Source: Clostridia bacterium (lineage in GTDB: Bacteria; Bacillota; Clostridia; TANB77; CAG-508). Taken from it: a stretch of 40,887 nt of DNA. Where the stretch lies: contig JAFRFO010000097.1 of the NCBI GenBank assembly GCA_017434295.1, positions 1-40,887 on the forward strand. Reading direction: 5' to 3'. How positions within the stretch are numbered: position 1 is the first letter of the stretch; each line of letters opens with the position of its first letter. A model generated the notes under the pieces. That model worked only from the letters and a program-made list of their open reading frames with translations. It did no database searches and had not been told where the DNA came from. Positions 27,831 through 35,272 of this stretch are shown piece by piece. The translations under genes and the position numbers were made by a program.

Positions 27831-27932
27831 TGTAAGGGAAACATAAACAACTTAACAATTATGTCTTGGGAAGTTAACATAATATCAAAATCGAGAAGTT
27901 TAACTCAAGACAATTAGTCTTGGGTTTTTTTT
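27831..27932 (+). promoter_or_regulatory. Leader with terminator and alternative hairpin (attenuator candidate)
   Basis: The leader ends in a terminator: AACTCAAGAC (27902-27911) with GTCTTGGGTT (27917-27926) and eight T. The 3' arm sequence GTCTTGGG also occurs at 27863-27870. That copy can pair with the same 5' arm and so block the terminator. The upstream copy also lies in a hairpin ATTATG (27858-27863)/CATAAT (27878-27883). The competing pairings resemble attenuation, or the leader may simply be a short released RNA. Confidence 0.65.
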
Positions 27933-27952
27933 GTTTCCAGAAAGGAGAAGAT

Positions 27953-28159
27953 ATGAAGAAAGTATTATTTCCAGGTCTTTTAGGAGAAATGGCAAAACGT
28001 GGAGAAACACAAAGAACTATAGCTAAATTACTAGAAAAATCGCCTCAATCAATAAGCAAAAAGTTCAATGGAAGAAGCCAATGGTCAATAAGTGAAGTAG
28101 ATAAAATATGCGAACACTATAACAAAGACTATTACGAACTTTTTAAGAAAAAAGATTAA
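27953..28159 (+). CDS. Cro-like HTH protein
   Basis: The start is ATG 27953 after AAAGGAGAAGAT, giving 68 residues. A helix-turn-helix covers TQRTIAKLLEKSPQSISKKFNGR (about 20-42, quoted in parts), followed by WSISEVDKICEHYN, as in small XRE/Cro-type proteins. It is the first gene of the early operon and probably binds the palindromic operator upstream. Confidence 0.8.
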   Translation: MKKVLFPGLLGEMAKRGETQRTIAKLLEKSPQSISKKFNGRSQWSISEVDKICEHYNKDYYELFKKKD

Positions 28160-28210
28160 TTAAATTATATCAAAAATTAATCCCTAAAGCAAAAAGTAAA
28201 GGAGGTAAAT

Positions 28211-28306
28211 ATGCAAACAAAAAAAGAGAAACCCATTGGAAAAGATTTCTCAACTACATTATATCACTTTAACACAAAAAACACAAATGTAGGTGATAAA
28301 AATTGA
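28211..28306 (+). CDS. Small unknown protein
   Basis: A 31-residue reading frame begins after AAAGGAGGTAAAT and overlaps the start of the next gene (AATTGA). It is basic and Asn/Thr/Lys-rich. Short early phage proteins of this kind often bind host factors, but nothing specific is visible. Confidence 0.5.
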   Translation: MQTKKEKPIGKDFSTTLYHFNTKNTNVGDKN

Positions 28307-28881
28307 AGAGCTTTACTATCTATGAAGAATACTTTGATTTGATAACAATATTGCCTAAAGAAGAAGAGCAAAAAGATCTTTTATATAAGATAGCGGAATA
28401 TATGTTTTACGATAAAGAACCAACATTAAATAAGAATCAAACTAAGATTTTTAACAATTTAAAACGACCTCTAAACAAAAGCAAAACTAAATCAAAAGCA
28501 ACATCAAATCAAAATCAAAATGAAATCAAAATGGAATCAAAAACAAATCAAAACGAAAACACATCTAATGATGTTAATGTAAATGTTAATGGTAATGTAT
28601 TTAAGAAACCTACATTAGAAGAAGTAGAAGAATATTGTAGAGAGAGAAATAACAATGTAGATGCAGAAACATTTATAAACTTTTATGAAAGCAAAGGTTG
28701 GTTCGTAGGTAAAAACAAAATGAAAGATTGGAAAGCTTGTGTAAGAACTTGGGAAAAGAAAAGTAAACATATAATTGCTAAAGAAGAAAAAACTGTTCCT
28801 GATTGGTTTGAACAACAATTAGAAAATCAAGAACCCACAAAAGAAGAACAACGAGAAATGGAAGAAGCATTAAATATATGA
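28303..28881 (+). CDS. Phage replisome organizer-like protein (DnaD/DnaB-related)
   Basis: This 192-residue protein uses a TTG start coupled to the stop of the short upstream gene. It has an N-terminal helical region (YEEYFDLITILPKEEEQKDLL), a low-complexity Asn/Lys linker (about 65-105), and a C-terminal motif (VDAETFINFYESKGWFVGKN, then DWKACVRTWEKK). This C-terminal pattern is standard in Firmicutes phage replication initiators with DnaD-like tails, which load the host helicase at the phage origin. The phage encodes no helicase or polymerase itself. Confidence 0.78.
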   Translation: MKSFTIYEEYFDLITILPKEEEQKDLLYKIAEYMFYDKEPTLNKNQTKIFNNLKRPLNKSKTKSKATSNQNQNEIKMESKTNQNENTSNDVNVNVNGNVFKKPTLEEVEEYCRERNNNVDAETFINFYESKGWFVGKNKMKDWKACVRTWEKKSKHIIAKEEKTVPDWFEQQLENQEPTKEEQREMEEALNI

Positions 28882-29276
28882 ATCAAGATGGACCTGTAAT
28901 TACAAAAGAATTTAAAGACAACAGAAATATTATTACATATTTAGATGAAAACGAATTTAAAAAACGAGAACGAGCAATTAAAAAATATCTTATGGGAGCT
29001 TACAAATATTGGATTTTTGAAGTAATACCAAAATTACAAAAAGAAAACAAGATAGATGGCAAATATGAATTAGAACTACCTGTAGATAAGTTATTTAAAA
29101 AAGTTTATGGGGAAGTTAAAGTTTTATTTACTGTGAAAAATGATGTAGTGATTCTCGAAAATATAGAACCTACCGAAATGTTATTAGATATGCACAAAAG
29201 AGATTTGCCATCATACAAAGGTGTTCCATATAGGAACGAAAAAGATAAATTTAAAATTGAGTTAATGAAGGAGTGA
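28878..29276 (+). CDS. Unknown early protein
   Basis: This 132-residue protein overlaps the replication gene by 4 bases. It combines a central helix (KKRERAIKKYLMGAYKYWIFE) with a strand-rich part (VLFTVKNDVVILENIEPTE). No family recognised. Position beside the replication initiator hints at a replication or recombination role. Confidence 0.7.
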   Translation: MNQDGPVITKEFKDNRNIITYLDENEFKKRERAIKKYLMGAYKYWIFEVIPKLQKENKIDGKYELELPVDKLFKKVYGEVKVLFTVKNDVVILENIEPTEMLLDMHKRDLPSYKGVPYRNEKDKFKIELMKE

Positions 29277-29279
29277 ATT

Positions 29280-29456
29280 ATGGAAAAAGAAGAATTATTA
29301 AGACAATTAGAATACATAAAAAGTGTATTAGAAGATTTAAAACAAAATGATGGCGAAAGGTCATTTTATTGCTATCAAAAAAATCAAATTGAGGAAGAAT
29401 TAAAAGAATTAGAAAAGGGTGGTGATTTAATTGAAAGACAAGATCAAAGAGATTAG
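29280..29456 (+). CDS. Small coiled-coil protein
   Basis: A 58-residue reading frame starts at ATG 29280 after AAGGAGTGAATT. It is almost wholly helical (LLRQLEYIKSVLEDLKQ, QIEEELKELEKG) and overlaps the start of the next gene by 26 bases. Function unknown. Confidence 0.62.
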   Translation: MEKEELLRQLEYIKSVLEDLKQNDGERSFYCYQKNQIEEELKELEKGGDLIERQDQRD

Positions 29457-29652
29457 ATACCAACAACAGATAAACAAACTAGAAAACGAAAACGAAACAT
29501 TAAAAGCAATTATTAAAGAAGAATTGTATCAAGAGTTTATGGATTATGTAGATGTAAGGACTAGATGTGAAAAACTTGAAGAAACAAATAAAAGATTAAG
29601 AAGCAAGATTAAAGACTATCAATCAAAGACATATAAAGGGGGCAAAAAGTAA
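29431..29652 (+). CDS. Small coiled-coil protein
   Basis: This 73-residue protein starts with TTG after AAAGGGTGGTGATTTAA. It is a continuous heptad coiled coil (INKLENENETLKAIIKEEL, CEKLEETNKRLRSKIKDY) with a basic C-terminus. It resembles short Zap- or scaffold-like helpers, but no function can be named. It overlaps the next ATG by one base. Confidence 0.68.
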   Translation: MKDKIKEIRYQQQINKLENENETLKAIIKEELYQEFMDYVDVRTRCEKLEETNKRLRSKIKDYQSKTYKGGKK

Positions 29653-29954
29653 TGGAAGAATTAAGATTCGGACAAAATCCTATGTTAGAGGCTCAAAAAC
29701 TAGCTAATGAATCAGTAGATAAGCAAAAGAGATATATGCAAATAAAAGAAATTCTTAAAGGTAGAAAAATGACTGCAAAAGAGATAGCGGTAGAAATGTC
29801 AGATAGAGGATATATACCTTTTAGTGAAAGAAATTTTACATCACCAAGATTAACTGAATTATGTCAAAAAGGGGAAGTTGAGCCAATAGGTAAAAAGAAA
29901 TGTGCCTATACAGGAAAATTAGTAACCGTATTTAGATTAAGGGAGGAAAATTGA
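29652..29954 (+). CDS. Winged-helix DNA-binding-like protein
   Basis: This 100-residue protein contains QIKEILKGRKMTAKEIAVEM (43-62) followed by FTSPRLTELCQKGEVEPIGKKK and a C-terminal wing strand (TGKLVTVFRLREE), consistent with a winged helix-turn-helix. It immediately precedes the ERF annealase gene, with which it may be co-expressed. Confidence 0.68.
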   Translation: MEELRFGQNPMLEAQKLANESVDKQKRYMQIKEILKGRKMTAKEIAVEMSDRGYIPFSERNFTSPRLTELCQKGEVEPIGKKKCAYTGKLVTVFRLREEN

Positions 29955-29955
29955 T

Positions 29956-30540
29956 ATGAATATATACGAAAAACTAATGAACGTACAGCAAGAATTAAAA
30001 GCTCCTAAAGGAAAATGGAACTCATTTGGTAAATACAACTATAGAAGTTGCGAAGACATATTGGATGCAGTTAAACCAATATTAAAAAAGAATAAATTAG
30101 TATTACAACTTACTGATTTAGTAATACCAGCAAGTGAAACAAGATTTTATATTAAAGCAACCGCAAGACTTATTGATATTGAGGCAACTGAAAACAATGT
30201 AATTGAAAATACAGCATTTGCTAGAGAAGAAGAAGAAAAGAAAGGTATGGATGGTAGCCAAATTACTGGTACAGCATCCAGTTATGCAAGAAAATATGCT
30301 TTAAATGGACTTTTCTTAATAGACGATACAAAAGATGCTGATACTGATGAATATCATAACCAAAACGAACAAAAGAAACTTGTAACAAAAGCACAAATAA
30401 AAAAACTAGGAGAATTAGTTGACGATATACCTGCTATGCTAAATTACTACAAAGTTGATAAGATTGAGAATTTGAGTTATGAAGATGCTAAAAAGACAAT
30501 AGAAAGAAAAGAAAATGCTGCTAAGCGAGAAGATGCGTAA
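29956..30540 (+). CDS. erf: ERF-family single-strand annealing protein
   Basis: This 194-residue protein has the ERF signature: [20 protein letters not shown] at the start, [18 protein letters not shown], then [17 protein letters not shown] and [12 protein letters not shown] (about 98-135). ERF proteins form rings on single-stranded DNA and anneal complementary strands for phage recombination and concatemer formation. The C-terminus is a short helical extension. It is followed at once by an HNH gene and then a nuclease, the usual annealase-exonuclease pair with an insertion. Confidence 0.88.
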   Translation: MNIYEKLMNVQQELKAPKGKWNSFGKYNYRSCEDILDAVKPILKKNKLVLQLTDLVIPASETRFYIKATARLIDIEATENNVIENTAFAREEEEKKGMDGSQITGTASSYARKYALNGLFLIDDTKDADTDEYHNQNEQKKLVTKAQIKKLGELVDDIPAMLNYYKVDKIENLSYEDAKKTIERKENAAKREDA

Positions 30541-31061
30541 TGAAAGAAGTTTGGAAAGACATAAAAGGGTATGAAGGTAGATACCAAGTAAGTAATTTAG
30601 GTAGAGTTAGGAGTTTGGATTATACATACAAACAAAGCCATGGTTATAGAACAAGAGAAGGTAAAATTCTAAAACCTTCTCTAAAACCTAATGGTTATGT
30701 AAGAGTATCATTAACAAGAAATAAACAAGTTATGATTCATAGATTAGTAGCTGAAACATTTATACCAAATCCTGAAAATAAGCGAACAGTAAATCACAAA
30801 GACGGTAATAAAGCAAATAATAGAGTAGAGAACCTAGAGTGGAATACACACAAAGAAAATAACAATCATGCAACTAAAAACAACTTAAATAATTGTGCAA
30901 AAAAAGTTATTTGTTTAGAAACGAAAGAGATATTTAATTCCACTCATGAAGCTGATAGAAAATTCAAAGGAAACGTTTGGAATTGTTGCAAATATAGAAA
31001 TAGAACAAGTGGTGGTTATCATTTCATGTTTTTAGAGGAATATAATGAAAATCTTATCTGA
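30540..31061 (+). CDS. NUMOD4-HNH homing endonuclease
   Basis: This 173-residue protein starts on the last base of the ERF stop. [23 protein letters not shown] (3-25, in parts) is the NUMOD4 motif. [13 protein letters not shown] then [18 protein letters not shown] (about 80-106) is the HNH core. A C-terminal DNA-binding segment [18 protein letters not shown] resembles NUMOD1. It is a free-standing mobile gene wedged between annealase and nuclease. No intron or intein boundaries are visible. Confidence 0.9.
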   Translation: MKEVWKDIKGYEGRYQVSNLGRVRSLDYTYKQSHGYRTREGKILKPSLKPNGYVRVSLTRNKQVMIHRLVAETFIPNPENKRTVNHKDGNKANNRVENLEWNTHKENNNHATKNNLNNCAKKVICLETKEIFNSTHEADRKFKGNVWNCCKYRNRTSGGYHFMFLEEYNENLI

Positions 31062-31563
31062 AAAACAGGTTCATACAGAAAATTTTGCTGGAACTGTGGA
31101 TTTGATAACAGGTATAGATGATTTTGAAACACCTGAATTAGCTTATAACGAAACTTGGCACACTTATCGACTTAAAGGAAAGATAATTCCTAGTGTAACG
31201 AGATTATTAGATGACGGAACATACTTAAATGTAGACCCTAAAGTATTGGAATCAGCTCAAATGAGAGGAACTTTAATACACAAAGAGATAGAAGACTATC
31301 TAAAACATCAAATAAAAGGCTATACAGATGAGTTTTATGAGTTTTTAGATATTTATACTAACAACAAAGAAAAGTTTGAAGAAAAGGCTATTTTTGATAT
31401 AAAAACGTATAGTCAAGCATCTCCAAAGAACAGAGAAAAATGTTTGAAGCAAGAAAAGATGTATGCTGAAGCAATTAAATACCTAACAGGTGAAGATATA
31501 GAACACTTTTATATGATACATCTACCTAGAGGTAAAAAAGGAAAATTAATAGAATTGGAGTGA
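31045..31563 (+). CDS. PD-(D/E)XK-like nuclease with unusual motif order
   Basis: This 172-residue protein overlaps the HNH gene by 17 bases, with GAGGAATATA before its [26 protein letters not shown] and AIFDIKTYS with a following [12 protein letters not shown] match RecB-like phage nucleases. However, the segment normally just before the DIKT strand, [11 protein letters not shown] with its catalytic Asp, is at residues 14-24, before the first helix. The enzyme therefore looks circularly permuted or rearranged. It would process DNA ends together with ERF if active. Confidence 0.7.
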   Translation: MKILSEKQVHTENFAGTVDLITGIDDFETPELAYNETWHTYRLKGKIIPSVTRLLDDGTYLNVDPKVLESAQMRGTLIHKEIEDYLKHQIKGYTDEFYEFLDIYTNNKEKFEEKAIFDIKTYSQASPKNREKCLKQEKMYAEAIKYLTGEDIEHFYMIHLPRGKKGKLIELE

Positions 31564-31567
31564 TTAT

Positions 31568-31762
31568 ATGTTAGATTTTATCTTTGATTACTTTGAAGTA
31601 ATTTTAGTTATAGTAATGATTATACTTCTTATTATAGCAACAAACTATCAATTTAAAGAACAAATAAAATGTGAACAAGATGGTGGAGTAGCAATAGAAA
31701 GATTTATGAGTTATCAATGTTTAACTAAAGAAGATTTGGAAAAGTTGAGAGGAGGAAAATGA
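31568..31762 (+). CDS. Small membrane protein
   Basis: This 64-residue protein has one N-terminal transmembrane helix (about 3-27, FIFDYFEVILVIVMIILLII) and a polar C-terminus. It sits between nuclease and SSB and ends overlapping the SSB start. Function unknown. Confidence 0.68.
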   Translation: MLDFIFDYFEVILVIVMIILLIIATNYQFKEQIKCEQDGGVAIERFMSYQCLTKEDLEKLRGGK

Positions 31763-32178
31763 TGAATCAAGTAGTATTAACAGGAAGATTGACTAAAGAT
31801 GTTGAATTAAAACACACTCAAAGTGATAAAGCAGTAGCTAGTTTTACACTAGCAGTTGATAAATACGGAGAAGGAGCTGACTTTATAAATTGTATTGTAT
31901 GGGGAAAACAAGCAGAAAACCTATGCAAATACCAAGAAAAAGGAAGCCAAATAGGATTATCAGGAAGAATATCAACAAGAAGTTATGAGGATGATAAAGG
32001 GAATAAAAGAAACATAACTGAAGTTGTAGCTGATACTATCGAATATTTAGGTACAAAGAAAAAAGATGCACCTGAATATGATGCAGTAAACAACACAAGA
32101 AAAGAAGAAACAACACCTTACGATATTAAAGGTGAAGGCAACGGAATAGAGATTAGTGATTCAGACTTGCCATTCTGA
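31762..32178 (+). CDS. ssb: Single-stranded DNA-binding protein
   Basis: This 138-residue OB-fold SSB starts MNQVVLTGRLTKD and contains FINCIVWGKQAENLCKYQ and QIGLSGRISTRSYED, then an Asn/Glu-rich linker and the acidic tail DSDLPF, which normally recruits replication and repair partners. The ATG at 31762 is preferred over one three bases earlier because of better spacing from GGAGG. A second, tail-less SSB is encoded on the other strand at 38550. Confidence 0.93.
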   Translation: MNQVVLTGRLTKDVELKHTQSDKAVASFTLAVDKYGEGADFINCIVWGKQAENLCKYQEKGSQIGLSGRISTRSYEDDKGNKRNITEVVADTIEYLGTKKKDAPEYDAVNNTRKEETTPYDIKGEGNGIEISDSDLPF

Positions 32179-32190
32179 TAGGTGATAGTT

Positions 32191-32712
32191 ATGGAAGTAA
32201 CAGGAAAGATAGTAGACCTAGAACTAGATTATGCTTTACATAGATCAAAAGTAACTTTACAATTCGACAATCAAAGAGTTATTGCTACTGACGAGTGGAC
32301 TAAACTATCAAATGCAGAAAAGATAACCATTACATTAGAAGAACAAATAGAAAAAAGAGGTACAAATGCAAATTCAGCTTTATGGGTATTGTGTAATAAG
32401 ATAGCAAATAAGCTAGGAACAACAAAAGAAGAAATGTATATCATGGAACTAAAAAAATACGGGCAATCATTTTTAGTTCCTCTTGTACCCGGTATAAATC
32501 CTAAAGGATATTTTAAATACTATGATTTTAGAGAAAAAGGCGAAATAAATGGAAAACATTGTAATTGGTATGTAGTTTACAAAGGTTCTAGTGAATATAA
32601 CAAAGAAGAAATGAGAATATTACTCGAAGGAGTAAATAGTGATTGTAAAGAACTAGGTTTAGAAACAATAGAAGACTTTAAAATGAAAAAGTTAATAGAG
32701 GAGTGGGAGTGA
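32191..32712 (+). CDS. Recombination-associated phage protein (NinB-like or HNHc-annotated class)
   Basis: The start is ATG 32191 after AGGTGATAGTT. The 173-residue product has a strand-rich N-terminus, then NANSALWVLCNKIANKLG and YVVYKGSSEYNKEEMRILLE, a pattern I associate with Firmicutes phage proteins next to SSB and annealase genes, variously labelled NinB-like. The fold is plausible but not proven. Confidence 0.6.
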   Translation: MEVTGKIVDLELDYALHRSKVTLQFDNQRVIATDEWTKLSNAEKITITLEEQIEKRGTNANSALWVLCNKIANKLGTTKEEMYIMELKKYGQSFLVPLVPGINPKGYFKYYDFREKGEINGKHCNWYVVYKGSSEYNKEEMRILLEGVNSDCKELGLETIEDFKMKKLIEEWE

Positions 32713-32915
32713 TGACTGAATCCGATAAAATAAAAGAATTAAGTAGGAAAATAAGAGAATTAGAAAAGAAAATAGAAAAACAAAACATAGATTTAATACA
32801 AATGCGAAGTGTATATCAAGGAAATGTAGAATTACAAGACATAAATATAGACCTAGAAAGAAAGATAGAAAGATTACAAAAAAAAATCAAAAGATTAAAA
32901 GGAGAGAGCGAATGA
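32712..32915 (+). CDS. Small coiled-coil protein
   Basis: The start is ATG 32712; a GTG nine bases upstream in the same frame is less well placed after GAGGAGTGGGAG. The 67 residues form a continuous coiled coil (IRELEKKIEKQNIDLIQ, LERKIERLQKKIKRLKG). It starts a long array of small proteins. Confidence 0.65.
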   Translation: MTESDKIKELSRKIRELEKKIEKQNIDLIQMRSVYQGNVELQDINIDLERKIERLQKKIKRLKGESE

Positions 32916-32986
32916 TAATAGGAATGATATTAGGATTAATAGTATATTCTCTTACAATGTTAGTAATAATAGGTTATGAGGAGTGA
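32912..32986 (+). CDS. Very small membrane peptide
   Basis: A 24-residue reading frame overlaps the previous stop (AATGA) and is nearly all hydrophobic (IIGMILGLIVYSLTMLVII). The upstream sequence GGAGAGAGCG is a good site. It is probably a single-pass membrane peptide of unknown function. Confidence 0.5.
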   Translation: MIIGMILGLIVYSLTMLVIIGYEE

Positions 32987-32990
32987 TTAA

Positions 32991-33062
32991 ATGATAGGTT
33001 GGTTATTAATAGTAATATTATTAGCAATAATAATGCTCTTTTTAGGGAGTGATAAAGAGTGA
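32991..33062 (+). CDS. Very small membrane peptide
   Basis: A 23-residue reading frame follows GAGGAGTGATTAA. It is a single hydrophobic helix (WLLIVILLAIIMLFL) with the end GSDKE, the same C-terminal tag as other products in this array. It ends within the start of the next gene. Confidence 0.5.
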   Translation: MIGWLLIVILLAIIMLFLGSDKE

Positions 33063-33391
33063 ATATACAAGCAATAGATAAATGGTTAGATAATGAATAT
33101 GGGGTATCTTATACAAAATTAGAAGAATTACACGACTTTGTAGTAGAACAAGATTTAAAACATAGAGAAGAAAAAGATAAAGAAATAGAAAGACTAAATT
33201 ATATTATTAATGGAATTGATGAAATACTAAAAGAACATATTAACGAATGTAGAGTAGAACTTAATATGATTATGAAGAGTGATGATTTAGATTATGTAAA
33301 TGAGTGTTCAAGAGAGTTTGATGTTATCAGAAAAAATATAGAGATGATAATAGAAAAAATTGAAGAACTAAAAGGAAGTGATAAAGAGTGA
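33059..33391 (+). CDS. Array coiled-coil protein 1
   Basis: This 110-residue protein uses a GTG start in the repeated junction AGTGATAAAGAGTGA. Residues 35-105 form a coiled coil (KEIERLNYIINGIDEILKE) and it ends ELKGSDKE. The KEIERLNxIIN motif recurs in the protein at 33604, so they are paralogues. No function known. Confidence 0.65.
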   Translation: MNIQAIDKWLDNEYGVSYTKLEELHDFVVEQDLKHREEKDKEIERLNYIINGIDEILKEHINECRVELNMIMKSDDLDYVNECSREFDVIRKNIEMIIEKIEELKGSDKE

Positions 33392-33597
33392 GAACTTATA
33401 GTCTTACATTAAAAGATAAAATATATTTATTTTTTCAAGAAAATAGCATAAAAAGAATTGCTTATTTATCTCCCAAAGTATATGAACATCAACTTAATTG
33501 GTTTAACGAACAGGGAATAAGAATACCAAAAGACTTTAATAGATATATTTCTAATTATGTAGATAGTTTAATATTTGAATATGATTTAAGGAAGTGA
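33388..33597 (+). CDS. Small array protein
   Basis: This 69-residue protein starts with GTG in the repeated junction. Its sequence (LTLKDKIYLFFQENSIKRIAYL, in part) is not a coiled coil and may form a small alpha/beta fold. It lies among the paralogous coiled-coil genes without similarity to them. Confidence 0.6.
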   Translation: MRTYSLTLKDKIYLFFQENSIKRIAYLSPKVYEHQLNWFNEQGIRIPKDFNRYISNYVDSLIFEYDLRK

Positions 33598-33603
33598 TAA
33601 AGA

Positions 33604-33906
33604 GTGAATGATTTATTATTTGAATATAAAGTCAGAACAAAACATAGATTAGGTTTTAAAGAGTTTAGTTTTTATGCAACTACTGATATTGAAGAATTTT
33701 TAAATAGAAACAATATTGAATATGTAAGAAATGCTACCGATACAGTAGAAAGTAGATTATTCAAAGAAATAGAAAGACTAAATAATATAATAAATGAAAT
33801 AGAAGCAATAATTTATAATAATCAAATAACAGGAATAGAAGCACGACTAGAAATACAAGAAAGATTAGATAAATTACAAGAACTCAAAGGAGTTGATAAA
33901 GAGTGA
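33604..33906 (+). CDS. Array coiled-coil protein 2
   Basis: This 100-residue protein starts with GTG. An N-terminal strand-rich half (YKVRTKHRLGFKEFSFYATT) precedes KEIERLNNIINEIEAIIYN and NNQITGIEARLEIQERLDKL, and it ends ELKGVDKE. The second half is related to the products at 33059 and 34543. Confidence 0.66.
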   Translation: MNDLLFEYKVRTKHRLGFKEFSFYATTDIEEFLNRNNIEYVRNATDTVESRLFKEIERLNNIINEIEAIIYNNQITGIEARLEIQERLDKLQELKGVDKE

Positions 33907-34238
33907 ATATAGGCAAATGGGAAAGGAAACCATTAAAAAAAGAACTTAACGATATAATCAAACTTCAAGAAGAAAGAATAAGTGAATTAAATAAAGAAAT
34001 GATGAAACTAAATGTAGTTATCAGAAACCAAAAACCTATACGAATAGACACACGAGGTTTAGATTATATGGTTGATTTAGAACAAAAATATTTTGTATTA
34101 CAAGACATAATAAAAGAAGTAAGAGAAATCAACAAATATATTTATAGTAATTTAGAAAATATAGACTATGGAGAAGTAAAATGTAAAATTAATAGAACTT
34201 TAGAAATGTTAGATAAAGGAGGTAATAGTAATGAGTGA
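33903..34238 (+). CDS. Array coiled-coil protein 3
   Basis: This 111-residue protein starts with GTG and is largely helical (IIKLQEERISELNKEMMKLN, then a polar helix ending TLEMLDKGGNSNE). It shares the EMLDKG-type end with the next product (EILDKGE). Function unknown. Confidence 0.65.
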   Translation: MNIGKWERKPLKKELNDIIKLQEERISELNKEMMKLNVVIRNQKPIRIDTRGLDYMVDLEQKYFVLQDIIKEVREINKYIYSNLENIDYGEVKCKINRTLEMLDKGGNSNE

Positions 34239-34539
34239 TATTTACAAAGAAAAAGAATGGGAAGTTAGAAAAAAAATAGAAGAAACTCCAAATATTCCTA
34301 GTGTCTTTGAAAATTATGTCAAAGAGGTGGACAAGTTTATAGATTATCAAATAAAAGATGTTATAAAAGAAAGAGATGAAAATTATTTATTAAAACAAAA
34401 ACTAGAAGCAGTAAAAAACGAAATAAAAAAAATAATCAACGAAATAGAAGATAATCCGAGAACAAATGCAGAATTAAGAGATAAATATAACATACAAAAA
34501 TTAAAAGGTATTTTAGAAATATTAGATAAAGGAGAATAA
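34231..34539 (+). CDS. Array coiled-coil protein 4
   Basis: This 102-residue protein begins at ATG after AAAGGAGGTAATAGTA, overlapping the previous gene by 8 bases. It has LKQKLEAVKNEIKKIINEI and ends LKGILEILDKGE, resembling its neighbours. Function unknown. Confidence 0.66.
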   Translation: MSDIYKEKEWEVRKKIEETPNIPSVFENYVKEVDKFIDYQIKDVIKERDENYLLKQKLEAVKNEIKKIINEIEDNPRTNAELRDKYNIQKLKGILEILDKGE

Positions 34540-34542
34540 ATA

Positions 34543-34734
34543 ATGAAAAGGCCTGACTTTATAGATTTTATTTTAAAAGATGTCAATAGTGTCAAATTAA
34601 AAGAGTATATAAATACTCTTGAAGATACAATCGAAAGAATAGATGAGTTAGTAAATAACGAAAAAATTACAGGTATAGAATCAAAACTAATAATTAAAGA
34701 TTTATTAAAGGAGATTAACAATGATATTGATTGA
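34543..34734 (+). CDS. Array coiled-coil protein 5
   Basis: This 63-residue protein has YINTLEDTIERIDELVNN and EKITGIESKLIIKDLLKEI, closely matching the QITGIEARLEIQERLDKL end of the product at 33604. It is a shortened paralogue. It overlaps the next small membrane gene by 14 bases. Confidence 0.65.
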   Translation: MKRPDFIDFILKDVNSVKLKEYINTLEDTIERIDELVNNEKITGIESKLIIKDLLKEINNDID

Positions 34735-34837
34735 GATTGGAGTAGTTTTAATATTTATAGCTTTGTTGTTAGAAATTATAACTTATTTAATTGATAATGA
34801 AGTTAAAAAGAAAAATATAAAAAGGAGAAAAAAATGA
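34721..34837 (+). CDS. Small membrane protein
   Basis: A 38-residue reading frame starts at ATG 34721 after AAAGGAGATTAACA. It has one hydrophobic helix (IGVVLIFIALLLEIITYLI) and a basic tail ending KRRKK, giving an N-out topology by the positive-inside rule. It overlaps the next start (AATGA). Confidence 0.55.
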   Translation: MILIEIGVVLIFIALLLEIITYLIDNEVKKKNIKRRKK

Positions 34838-35046
34838 ACGAATTAACAGAAACTCAAAAAAGAGTTTATTACATAATAAAAGATTTTATAGAGCAAAAAG
34901 GTTATAGTCCTTCATTTAGAGAATTAGCAAAGCTTAATGGTAATAATAGTGTAGCCACAATGCAATTTCATTTAAGAAATCTACGAGATAAAGGATACAT
35001 AGATTACACAGATAAATTAAGCAGAACGATAATTATTTTAAAATAG
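34834..35046 (+). CDS. LexA-like DNA-binding domain protein
   Basis: This 70-residue protein is a complete LexA N-terminal winged helix: TQKRVYYIIKDFIEQKGYSP, SFRELAKLNGNNSVATMQFH and LRNLRDKGYIDY. It lacks the self-cleaving peptidase domain, so it could bind SOS-type operators constitutively, or phage operators. It starts after AAAAGGAGAAAAA. Confidence 0.82.
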   Translation: MNELTETQKRVYYIIKDFIEQKGYSPSFRELAKLNGNNSVATMQFHLRNLRDKGYIDYTDKLSRTIIILK

Positions 35047-35056
35047 GAGAGTGTAT

Positions 35057-35272
35057 ATGTTTGTTGTTGAATATAAGGGGAACGGAGATTATTTAACAAA
35101 AAGTTATTGGAAAGGAGTAAAAAATCATACAACTATGTTTTTATCAGAAGCACATTTATTTACTCTTTTTGAATTAAAATTAGCATTTAGAACTATTTTA
35201 CATAATAGAGAAAACTATAAAGTTTATAAAATTGATGTAGGAGGTATAAATGACATTAGAAGCGATATATAA
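35057..35272 (+). CDS. Unknown small protein
   Basis: The start is ATG 35057 after AGGAGAGTGTAT (an in-frame GTG lies six bases earlier). The 71-residue product has an alternating strand-helix pattern (FVVEYKGNGDYLTKSYW, LSEAHLFTLFELKLAFRTI). It contains no known motif and overlaps the next gene by 23 bases. Confidence 0.65.
   Translation: MFVVEYKGNGDYLTKSYWKGVKNHTTMFLSEAHLFTLFELKLAFRTILHNRENYKVYKIDVGGINDIRSDI

Noticed and set aside
30540..31061. Group I intron or intein around the HNH gene
   Set aside because: ERF ends with its normal stop and the next gene has its own site and start. No intron core or split exon is visible, so the HNH gene is free-standing.
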